Source: Deltaproteobacteria bacterium RBG_13_61_14 (GTDB taxonomy: Bacteria; RBG-13-61-14). Taken from it: DNA of 40,428 nucleotides. Each line of letters starts with the position of its first letter. Positions within the stretch are counted from its first letter, which is position 1. Below, piece after piece: positions 25,711 through 32,654 of this stretch. The notes beneath the pieces are model-generated. The model worked only from the letters and a program-made list of their open reading frames with translations. It was not told the origin of the DNA and made no database searches. The stretch is taken from assembly GCA_001797815.1 (NCBI GenBank), contig MGQK01000125.1, forward strand, positions 16,416 to 56,843. The letters are read 5' to 3'. Made by a program: the position numbers and the translations under genes.

Positions 25711-27333
25711 ATGCATAAAGAAAAAGCACGGATGATCAAGTTTTGGGTTTTGGGGTTGGCTTGGCTGCTGGCGGCGCCGGCCCTGGCCGCGGAAGACCTC
25801 TGCGCCACGCCGGTCGCCACCGAGCAGGGCCAGGTGGCGGGCACGGCCGCGCCGGGGATGGCCGCCTGCTCCTACAAAGGCATCCCTTACGCGGCGCCGC
25901 CCGAGGACGAGCTGCGCTGGCAAGCGCCCCGGCCTCCGGCCGCGCGGACCGGCGTGCTCAAGGCCAAGGCTTTCGGGCCGTCCTGCATTCAGGACGAGAG
26001 CTTCAGCGGCGGGGGCAAGAGCAAGGTGTTCAGCGAGGACTGCCTCACGCTTAACATCTATCGTCCGGTCCGCTCCGGCACGTTCCCGGTGATGTTCTGG
26101 ATCCACGGCGGCGGCTTTACCCAAGGCGCGGGCAGCTACGAGATGTATGACGGCGCCCGGCTGGCCGCGGAGCGCGAGGTGGTGGTGGTGAGCATCAACT
26201 ACCGGCTGGGCGTGCTCGGCTTCCTGGCTTTGCCCGAGCTGGCCGCGGAAGACCCCCATCACAGCACCGGCAATTACGGCATGCTCGACATCATCGCCGC
26301 GCTCAATTGGGTGCGCGCCAACATCGCCGGCTTTGGCGGCGACCCGAATAACGTTACCATTTTCGGCGAGTCCGCCGGCGGGGTCGCGGTCTGCAACCTG
26401 CTCGCCTCGCCCCTGGCCGCGGGCCTTTTCCAGCAGGGCGTGATCGAGAGCGGCGGCTGCGACCTGGTCCTGACCCAGGAAAAGGGATTTGAACAGGGCC
26501 GCAAGTTCGCCCGGGCCGCGGGCTGTGAGGAGAGCGACGTCGTGGATTGCCTGCGCTCGGCGCTGGTCTGGAAAATGCTCGGGCCGGCCGCCGCCGGCTT
26601 CAACGCTTCCGCTCAGGTGGACGGCTACGTGCTTTCGGCCAAGCCGATTGAGGTTTTCAAGACCGGCGAATTCAACCGGGTGCCGGTGCTGGTGGGCTCG
26701 AACAAGGACGAGTTCAACATGGCCCTGCTCCTGATGCCCGGCGCCATGTTTGCCAGCCGCTCCATGCTCACCAAGACCCTGCATAAGACGGTGGGTCAGC
26801 GGGCGGACGAGATGCTGGCCCTGTATTCGTTTGACGATTACCGCAAGCCGGCCTTCCTGATCGGCGCCCTGTTCGCGGACGGGTTCGGCTCGCGCGCCTT
26901 CGCCGCGGCGGAGGAGTTATCGCCTTACACGCCGGTCTATCTCTACCGCTTCGACTGGGACGACGAGCGCTGGGGCAAGAGTATGGGCGCGTTCCACGGC
27001 CTGGAGATCCCGCTGGTGTTCGGGAACTTGAAGCTGCACCTGCGCACCGCGCCGCTGCGGCTGGTGCTTCCGAAAAAAGCGGCCGGCAAGGCCGAGCCGC
27101 TCTCCGGCCAGATGATGTCCTACTGGACCAACCTGGCCAAGACCGGAACTCCCAACGCCGGCGAGCTTCCGGCCTGGCCCAAGTATAACACCCAGGCGCG
27201 GGAGCGGATCTACCTGGATACCGCGATCTCCGTGGCCCCGCTTTCCGCCAAAGAGGTCGAGCGCTACCAGTATTTCGCCGCGCTCAGCATCGAGGATTTG
27301 CGCTGGGGCGAGACCGAGGAAAAGAAGAAGTAA
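25711..27333 (+). CDS. Secreted type-B carboxylesterase 3
   Basis: 540 residues from ATG 25711, chosen for GGGAGG 8 nt upstream; a TTG frame opens at 25684. The signal peptide ends LAAPALAAEDLC. FGESAGG (Ser ~220), VGSNKDEF (Glu) and GAFHGLEIPLVFG (His) are intact. It is much closer to esterase 2 than to esterase 1, so a recent duplication is likely, with divergence in the region after the nucleophile (CDLVLTQEKGFEQGRKFARAAG). The three genes probably act on related substrates in the periplasm or medium. Confidence 0.92.
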   Translation: MHKEKARMIKFWVLGLAWLLAAPALAAEDLCATPVATEQGQVAGTAAPGMAACSYKGIPYAAPPEDELRWQAPRPPAARTGVLKAKAFGPSCIQDESFSGGGKSKVFSEDCLTLNIYRPVRSGTFPVMFWIHGGGFTQGAGSYEMYDGARLAAEREVVVVSINYRLGVLGFLALPELAAEDPHHSTGNYGMLDIIAALNWVRANIAGFGGDPNNVTIFGESAGGVAVCNLLASPLAAGLFQQGVIESGGCDLVLTQEKGFEQGRKFARAAGCEESDVVDCLRSALVWKMLGPAAAGFNASAQVDGYVLSAKPIEVFKTGEFNRVPVLVGSNKDEFNMALLLMPGAMFASRSMLTKTLHKTVGQRADEMLALYSFDDYRKPAFLIGALFADGFGSRAFAAAEELSPYTPVYLYRFDWDDERWGKSMGAFHGLEIPLVFGNLKLHLRTAPLRLVLPKKAAGKAEPLSGQMMSYWTNLAKTGTPNAGELPAWPKYNTQARERIYLDTAISVAPLSAKEVERYQYFAALSIEDLRWGETEEKKK

Positions 27334-27345
27334 CCGGAGGCCGGA

Positions 27346-28938
27346 ATGAAAAATGCTTGCCTATCGGCTTTGATTGCCGTGCTGGCTTTCACCGCCGGCC
27401 TGGCGGAGGAGCCTTCCTTTAAGGCCGAGTCCAGGCAACCCACGGAAAGCGCCAGCCTCGGTAACCTCCTCCAGGGCCTTTTCACCGGGCCTTACAAAAT
27501 CCGGAAAGAGAGGAATCGGGCAAAAAAGCTGGTTCCATCCTTGCCTGATTTCGAGACCACGGTCACGGTGCCCGACTCCGGCACGATCTACTCCTGGATC
27601 GAGGGCATCTGCCAGACCCCGCACCGCCGGCCGGGCACGCCCGAAGACCAGCAAGCGGAAAAGTGGGTGGCCGAGCGCTTCCGGGAGTTCGGGCTCTCGA
27701 ACGTGACCCTGGACCCGATCCCGCTCCAGGTCTGGACCGCGGAGCAATGGTCGCTCCGGGTCGGCGCGCTAGAAATCCCCAGCTTCTACGTGCTCAATAC
27801 CGGCTGGACCGGGCCGGAAGGGGTGAGTGCGCCCTTAGTTTACGTGGGCACCGGCAAGCCCAAGGACTTCGAAAAAGTTGAGGTCAAGGGCAAGATCGTG
27901 GTGGCCGAGGTCCCCATCCTCTACCTGCCCACCGGCGCGATGCTCAAGCTGACCGGGAGCTACTTCGCGCTCTCGGACCCGGACCGCCAGGTGACCCTGG
28001 GCTACGGCCAATACCTGACCTTCCTGCTCCCCAACTTTACCGGCTATGCCACCGAGGAAGAAGCGCCGGCCCGGGATGTTTACTGGCAAGCCTATCGCCG
28101 CGGCGCATTAGCCATCTGCCTGATCCTCAAGGGCCATCCCTCCAACAGCAACACCCATTACGGTCCTTACGACGGCATCATGAAGCCCCTGCCCGGGCTC
28201 TGGATCGGGAACTATGACGGCGAGCGGCTGCGAGCGCTGGCTCAACAGGGCGCGGAAGCCTCGCTCCTTCTCCAAGGCCGGATCGAACCCGGCGTCACCC
28301 ACAACGTCTGGGGCGTGCTGCCCGGCGCTTCGGATGAGGTAATCCTGGTGACCTCTCACCATGACGCCCCCTTCCTGGGCGCGGTGGAAGACGGCGCCGG
28401 GGTGGCCCAGGTGCTGGCCCAGGCCTGGGCCTGGTCGCGCCTGCCCCAAGCGAAGCGGCCCAAGACCCTGGTCTTTGTGGTGGACGCCGGGCATTTTTAC
28501 GGCTCGATCGGCGCGGCTGCCTTTGCCCGCGAGCACCGGGAGATTATGCAGCGCACCCGGGTGCTGGTGACCCTTGAGCACCTCGGCGCCAAGGACGTGG
28601 AGGAGCGCGACCGCGAGTATGCCGAGACCGGCCAGCCGGCGCTGACCATCCTCTTCACCTCCCACGATCCCGAGGTGATTGCGACCGTGGCCAAGGGCCT
28701 GGAACAAAAGCCGCTCCCGGCCACGGTGTCGCTGCCGGTGGACCTTCTCGGTCCCACGCCTCCTTCGGACGCGGCCCGCTATATCTCCGAAGCCGGCGTG
28801 CCGGCTATTTCCTGGATCACCGGCCCGGCCTACCTGCTCGATGCCTACGACACCCTGGACAAGGTGGACCAGGCCCGGCTAAAGCCCATCGCCGAAACCG
28901 TGGCCGGGATGATCGGGACGTTTATGGCTCTGCCCTAA
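27346..28938 (+). CDS. Exported M28-family (PA domain) peptidase-like protein with altered metal ligands
   Basis: 530 residues; signal MKNACLSALIAVLAFTAG, GGAGG before the ATG, 12 nt after esterase 3. Residues ~80-130 (CQTPHRRPGTPEDQQAEKWVAERFREFGL) are the usual N-terminal part of M28 aminopeptidases. A PA insert lies at ~150-300. The catalytic domain starts TSHHDAPFLG...EDGAGVA, keeping the first His and Asp. The expected EE (catalytic Glu plus Zn ligand) reads DA in VVDAGHFYGS, the next Asp is Glu in TLEHLG, and the last His is missing in AYLLDAYDT. Either it has a different metal site or it is a non-peptidase scaffold. It probably works with the esterases upstream. Confidence 0.75.
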   Translation: MKNACLSALIAVLAFTAGLAEEPSFKAESRQPTESASLGNLLQGLFTGPYKIRKERNRAKKLVPSLPDFETTVTVPDSGTIYSWIEGICQTPHRRPGTPEDQQAEKWVAERFREFGLSNVTLDPIPLQVWTAEQWSLRVGALEIPSFYVLNTGWTGPEGVSAPLVYVGTGKPKDFEKVEVKGKIVVAEVPILYLPTGAMLKLTGSYFALSDPDRQVTLGYGQYLTFLLPNFTGYATEEEAPARDVYWQAYRRGALAICLILKGHPSNSNTHYGPYDGIMKPLPGLWIGNYDGERLRALAQQGAEASLLLQGRIEPGVTHNVWGVLPGASDEVILVTSHHDAPFLGAVEDGAGVAQVLAQAWAWSRLPQAKRPKTLVFVVDAGHFYGSIGAAAFAREHREIMQRTRVLVTLEHLGAKDVEERDREYAETGQPALTILFTSHDPEVIATVAKGLEQKPLPATVSLPVDLLGPTPPSDAARYISEAGVPAISWITGPAYLLDAYDTLDKVDQARLKPIAETVAGMIGTFMALP

Positions 28939-28939
28939 C

Positions 28940-28954
28940 TGGGGTCAGACCCCA
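28940..28954. repeat. TGGGGTCAGACCCCA palindrome
   Basis: Perfect 7-bp arms around one A, beginning 2 nt after the M28-like stop. Same family as the longer element at 3301-3332. This palindrome type is widespread in bacteria, sometimes with REP-associated transposases, none of which are in the window. Confidence 0.6.
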
Positions 28955-28985
28955 AATATTAGATTAAGATAACGCTGCCGGGGCT

Positions 28986-29031
28986 AAAAAAAACGGCCCT
29001 GGCCGGGTAATTTCTCCCGACCGGGGCCGTT
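28986..29031 (-). terminator. Intrinsic terminator of the RRM gene
   Basis: Two 16-nt arms (28992-29007 and 29016-29031, starting AACGGCCC) pair at 14 of 16 positions with an 8-nt loop. On the minus strand the stem is followed by at least six Ts. Confidence 0.8.
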
Positions 29032-29055
29032 ATCGTTTACGAGCGGATGGCGGTT

Positions 29056-29382
29056 TTACCAGCGCCGGCCGCTGCCGAAGCCTTCCTTTCTGCCTCTGCC
29101 ACCTCTGTCACCGCCGCCGCCGCCGCCGCCGCCGCCTTCGCTGCGGGGCTTGGCCACATTGACATTCAGCTTGCGGCCTTGAAGCTCGGTTTCGTGGAGC
29201 CCCTGGATGGCGGCCTTGCCGGTCTCATCGCTGGACATCTCCACAAAGGCGAACCCCCTGGACTTGCCGCTGAATTTGTCCTTGATGACGTTGACCGAGG
29301 TCACCTCACCAAAGGCCCCGAAAGCCCCGCGCAAGTCCTCTTCCGTCGCGTCGAACGACAGATTTCCCACATAGATATTCAT
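29056..29382 (-). CDS. RRM-type RNA-binding protein (cold-inducible Rbp-like)
   Basis: 108 residues: one RRM (residues 1-80) with RNP2 IYVGNL and RNP1 KSRGFAFVEM, then a Gly/Arg-rich tail (nine Gly in a row, then DRGGRGRK) as in bacterial and cyanobacterial Rbp proteins. It binds single-stranded RNA; bacterial members are often cold-induced RNA chaperones. AAGGAGAG precedes the ATG. The gene has its own promoter about 150 nt upstream and a strong terminator, so it is monocistronic. Confidence 0.93.
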   Translation of the reverse strand: MNIYVGNLSFDATEEDLRGAFGAFGEVTSVNVIKDKFSGKSRGFAFVEMSSDETGKAAIQGLHETELQGRKLNVNVAKPRSEGGGGGGGGGDRGGRGRKEGFGSGRRW

Positions 29383-29540
29383 TTTTCTCTCCTTGGTTTC
29401 GCGAACAAATCTTTCGGAACGTCGCCTGGCTTATCTTCCGAGATCAGTTCGGGTAGGTTTACCCTCGCGGGCCGTTTCCTCGATCAATAGGCGAGTTTGA
29501 CGAGCGGTTAGTCCATCCATCTATAGCTAACTTGTCTATG

Positions 29541-29568
29541 ATTATACACAGATTCAGACAAATTGCAA
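29541..29568 (-). promoter_or_regulatory. Promoter of the RRM gene with long leader
   Basis: Minus strand: TTGCAA (29563-29568), a 16-nt spacer and a perfect TATAAT (29541-29546). This predicts a ~150-nt 5' untranslated region, which contains a CGGAA...TTCCG hairpin shortly before the ribosome site. Long leaders are usual for cold-regulated RNA-binding proteins. Confidence 0.55.
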
Positions 29569-29626
29569 GCTTTTTTTAAAAAATTTTCAAGGCCCGGCGG
29601 CCCGGTCCTTTCCGGCCTTTTCTGGG

Positions 29627-30307
29627 TTAAGGCAGGTAGGCGTTCGAGCTCATCTGCACGCAGGCTTTGGCTTTCTGGGCGCAGGGCCGGCCCTGGAGGT
29701 ATTCCGCCAGCGCCCGCACCTGGGGCTCGAGCTTGGGGTCGAACAGCGGCATCAGCATGCCGTTGTGATTCATGACCGCGATCGCCTCGTCCGCGCTCAG
29801 GCCCTGATACTTCATCTGGTAATAAGCCGCGAGCCTCCCGGCGCGGTGGCTGCCGGTCTGGCAACGGAAAAGAATTCCCACCTGGTCGCGATTGGCGGCT
29901 TCCACCTGCTGGTCGAACCACTTCAAGAACCCGTCGCTCACCGGCTCACCCACGGTCTGATGCTCGTTGTAGAGCACCTGGATGCCCGGGCAGATCCCCT
30001 CCGCCTGGTATTTCAACTCGTAGCTTTCCGCAGTGCCGGCGAGCACGATCACCCGCTCGATCCGGTATTCGCCGCACCACTTGGCAAAGGTCTCCTGGCC
30101 CGGCGCCCCGCTCCGATAGAGGCGGAAAGCCGGGGGCGCGTCCTTCCCAGGCGGTGGACCCTCGATCTGGTGAAGGTTGCCGTCCATCCGCGTGTATCCC
30201 GGTCCCTCCAGCAATTCCGGCCGCACCGGCGCCTTGGCAGCGCAAGCCGCAACCATCAAGCCAACCGCCGCTGCCGTTAAACCCGCTCTCAGAATCCCGC
30301 CTTTCAT
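29627..30307 (-). CDS. Lipoprotein with CX5R tyrosine/dual-specificity phosphatase-like domain
   Basis: 226 residues from the second ATG (30307), because GGGAGGG lies 8 nt before it; the first ATG at 30313 overlaps that site. Lipobox VAAC (mature Cys ~22). FRLYRSGAPGQETF is the N-terminal strand common to DSP/Siw14-like phosphatases. FRCQTGSHRAGRLAAYYQ contains C-Q-T-G-S-H-R, the catalytic CX5R loop. The usual general-acid Asp is less obvious. The C-terminus has two extra Cys (CAQKAKAC) that could form a disulfide. It would dephosphorylate a phosphotyrosine, phosphosugar or inositol-phosphate substrate in the periplasm. Unusual location for this class. Confidence 0.8.
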   Translation of the reverse strand: MKGGILRAGLTAAAVGLMVAACAAKAPVRPELLEGPGYTRMDGNLHQIEGPPPGKDAPPAFRLYRSGAPGQETFAKWCGEYRIERVIVLAGTAESYELKYQAEGICPGIQVLYNEHQTVGEPVSDGFLKWFDQQVEAANRDQVGILFRCQTGSHRAGRLAAYYQMKYQGLSADEAIAVMNHNGMLMPLFDPKLEPQVRALAEYLQGRPCAQKAKACVQMSSNAYLP

Positions 30308-30454
30308 TTCCATTCCCTCCCGGCCGTCAGAATCCCAGGTTGAACTCCACCTTTTACCTTACCCTCTTTCTTTGGGCCCGTCCAGGGCCTGCTACCGGCA
30401 GGCAGGTGTGATATGATCGGGCACAAGGGAAATTCGGAAAGGTAGGACCAAACG

Positions 30455-31603
30455 ATGAAGAAGAGCAGGGTTGGGGCCATGGGCCTGGCGGCGGCGGCGC
30501 TCAGCTTACTTGCCGGAGTGAGCTACACTCCGGTGGTGCAGGTGGTGCCCGGGCCCGGGCTGCCGCCCCAGGTCCATTGCCGAGGCTCCAACAATAACCT
30601 CGACCTGGTCCGCTTCCAGGACCGGCTCTTCCTGGCCTTCCGCACCGCGCCCACGCATTTCGCGTCCTCCAAGACCCGGCTCTACATCCTCTCCAGCCAG
30701 GACCAGAAGAACTGGGATTACGAGACCGAGGTCTTCATGGGCTTTGACATGCGCGAGCCGCGGTTCCTCGCGCTCGGCGACAAGCTCATGTTCTACTATT
30801 TCGAGGCGGGCAAGAACCCCTTCAGCTTCACGCCCCAGCACATCTACGCGCTCGAGCGCAAAGGCCCGGCCGAGTGGACCGATCCGGTGCCGGTGTTCCA
30901 GGACCAATGCGTGCTCTGGCGGGCCAAGGTCCGGAAGGGCAGGGCTTACGCCACCGTGTATTGCGGGGAAGGCATGTATTCCGGCGGCAACGAGACCATC
31001 AGCATTTATTTTCTCACCACCACTGACGGGTATCATTTCGAGCCGGTGGACCCCAAGCGGCCGGTGGTCGCCGCCGGCGGCTCGGAGACCGCCTTCGAAT
31101 TCGATGCCCAGGGCAACCTTTACACCGCGATCCGCAACGAGTCGGGCGACGGCAAGACCTGGGGCAGCAAGGTCTGCAAGGCTAGAGCCGCGGACCTCAC
31201 CGACTGGCAGTGCGCGGTTACGCCCTTCAAGTATGACTCGCCCCTCATGTTCCGCCACGGAGAGGACATCTACCTGATCGCGCGGCGGAACCTGGACGGC
31301 GAGTATGACAAGGGCGACCGCTGGCTCCCGAACTCGATCGAGGGGCTTTATTACCTGGCCCGCTACTGGTGGACCAAGAAGCGGACCGCGCTCTATCAAC
31401 TGGACCGGGAGAACCTCCGCCTGGACCCTATCCTCGACTTCCCCTTCCAAGGCGACACCGCCTTCCCGGCCCTGGTCCCGCTCGATGAAAAAAGTTACCT
31501 GCTTTACAATTATTCCAGCCCGCCCGAGGGCAAGGACCGGGTCTGGATGTCCGGCCAGCTCACCGGCACTCGGATTTATTCCACCATCCTCAGCTTTGAA
31601 TAA
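30455..31603 (+). CDS. Exported beta-propeller protein (sialidase/glycosidase-like fold)
   Basis: 382 residues with a signal-like N-terminus (KKSRVGAMGLAAAALSLLAGVSY) and AAAGGTAGG before the ATG. Repeating blades: NLDLVRFQDRLFLAFRTAP, REPRFLALGDKLMFYYFEAG, RAKVRKGRAYATVY, AFEFDAQGNLYTAIRNE, SPLMFRHGEDIYLIARR and TAFPALVPLDEKSYLLYNYS, about five or six. This resembles the five-bladed GH43/GH130 or BNR sialidase folds, but the Asp-box S-x-D-x-G-x-x-W is absent and I cannot place catalytic acids. A weak TATGAT box lies at 30412-30417. Function unknown; carbohydrate binding is a guess from the fold. Confidence 0.75.
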   Translation: MKKSRVGAMGLAAAALSLLAGVSYTPVVQVVPGPGLPPQVHCRGSNNNLDLVRFQDRLFLAFRTAPTHFASSKTRLYILSSQDQKNWDYETEVFMGFDMREPRFLALGDKLMFYYFEAGKNPFSFTPQHIYALERKGPAEWTDPVPVFQDQCVLWRAKVRKGRAYATVYCGEGMYSGGNETISIYFLTTTDGYHFEPVDPKRPVVAAGGSETAFEFDAQGNLYTAIRNESGDGKTWGSKVCKARAADLTDWQCAVTPFKYDSPLMFRHGEDIYLIARRNLDGEYDKGDRWLPNSIEGLYYLARYWWTKKRTALYQLDRENLRLDPILDFPFQGDTAFPALVPLDEKSYLLYNYSSPPEGKDRVWMSGQLTGTRIYSTILSFE

Positions 31604-31695
31604 GCTACAGGCCCCGTCAACGTGAACGAAAGTAGGCAGTAGTCAAGGAAGAAAGAAGATAAGGAAGAGAATTGGTCAGATGAGGATCGCGCATC

Positions 31696-32295
31696 ATGAA
31701 TGAAATCAAAATCATCAAAAGTCCGGACACCCAGCGGGAGAACCGGGTCCCGCCGGGACAGCGGGTAGTGAAGGGCTTGCCGGTCCTCCATGAGGGACCG
31801 GTCCCGGCTTTCGATCTCGCGACCTGGTCCTTCCGCCTCTGGGGGGCGGTGGAGAAGGAGCGGAGGCTCTCCTGGGCTGAATTTTCCGGCCTTCCGCGGG
31901 TCAAGGTCTATGCGGATGTGCATTGCGTGACCGGCTGGTCGAGCCTGGACCACTGCTGGGAAGGGGTGAGCAGCGCCGAGCTCAAGAGCCTGGTGAAGCT
32001 CCGGCCGGAAGCCAAATGCGCCATGGTCCACGCCCACACGAATTACACCGTCAACCTGACCCTGGAGGACTTTTTCGCGGAGGACGTGGTCTTCGCCTTC
32101 ACGTGCGACGAGGAGGTCATCCCGCCTCAGCACGGCTTTCCGGTGCGGCTGGTGGTGCCCAGGCTTTACTTGTGGAAGGGCGCCAAGTGGGTGACCGGGG
32201 TCGAGTTCCTGACCGAGGAGCGGCCCGGTTTCTGGGAATCGCGGGGCTACCATCTCCACGGCGATCCCTGGAAAGAAGAGCGCTACCGCCGATAA
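31696..32295 (+). CDS. Sulfite oxidase-like molybdopterin-domain protein, cytosolic
   Basis: 199 residues, the length of stand-alone SUOX molybdopterin-domain proteins. VHCVTGWSSLDHCWEGV carries the Mo-binding Cys and the conserved W-x3-W/H region; PQHGFPVRLVVPRLY...KWVTGVEF is the typical second half. There is no Tat or Sec signal and no haem or dimerisation domain, so it acts in the cytosol with an unknown oxo-transfer substrate. GAGG stands 9 nt before the ATG. It stands alone with no molybdenum cofactor genes nearby. Confidence 0.88.
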   Translation: MNEIKIIKSPDTQRENRVPPGQRVVKGLPVLHEGPVPAFDLATWSFRLWGAVEKERRLSWAEFSGLPRVKVYADVHCVTGWSSLDHCWEGVSSAELKSLVKLRPEAKCAMVHAHTNYTVNLTLEDFFAEDVVFAFTCDEEVIPPQHGFPVRLVVPRLYLWKGAKWVTGVEFLTEERPGFWESRGYHLHGDPWKEERYRR

Positions 32296-32367
32296 GTCGC
32301 TGGGTTAATCAAAAATATGCTACTCGGAGCGCGTTATAGTTGACAGATGACTAATCTGGCCTATCCC

Positions 32368-32397
32368 GGTAGGGGCACGGCGCGCCGCGCCTCTACC
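32368..32397. repeat. REP-like palindrome, TAGGGGCACGG family (copy 2)
   Basis: 15-bp arms with two mismatches around no loop, sharing TAGGGGCACGGC with 12636-12661. The surrounding 32296-32534 has no gene I can support. Confidence 0.65.
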
Positions 32398-32534
32398 ACG
32401 CCGAAGGGACGGCGCGCTTCCTTTCAGCGAACCAAGGCGGGGAGCTGAAGAGAAGATCGAGATGTTGGTTTCTTAACCGGGAATCAGGGGGAATTAGGTC
32501 GAGTTGTCCGGCGGCCACGCCGGTGCTAGGATAA

Positions 32535-32654
32535 ATACGGCATGAAAGCGGGGATGGCACCTGGGGCGCGAGCCGGATCAACCGCCGGGAGGTCTTCAAG
32601 GCGACGCCCCTGCTCTTCCGGACGGAGACGAGGAGGCTCCTGATAAAATTGTGA
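32535..32654 (+). pseudogene. C-terminal remnant of a GT2-like glycosyltransferase
   Basis: A 39-codon open stretch after TAA 32532 and ending in TGA 32652-32654, with no start codon. It reads GTWGASRINRREVFKATPLLF...RRLLIKL. A G-x-S-x-I-N/M element followed by a basic amphipathic tail is the usual end of DPM1/ArnC-like GT2 enzymes. Its stop overlaps the GTG of the GT-C gene (GTGA), the junction of a once coupled GT2/GT-C pair. The identity is inferred from a short tail. Confidence 0.35.

Noticed and set aside
24088-26784. 898-codon open frame on the minus strand opposite the esterases
   Set aside because: It lies antisense to two genes with intact catalytic motifs and has no recognisable domain. 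Long antisense frames are expected in GC-rich genes.
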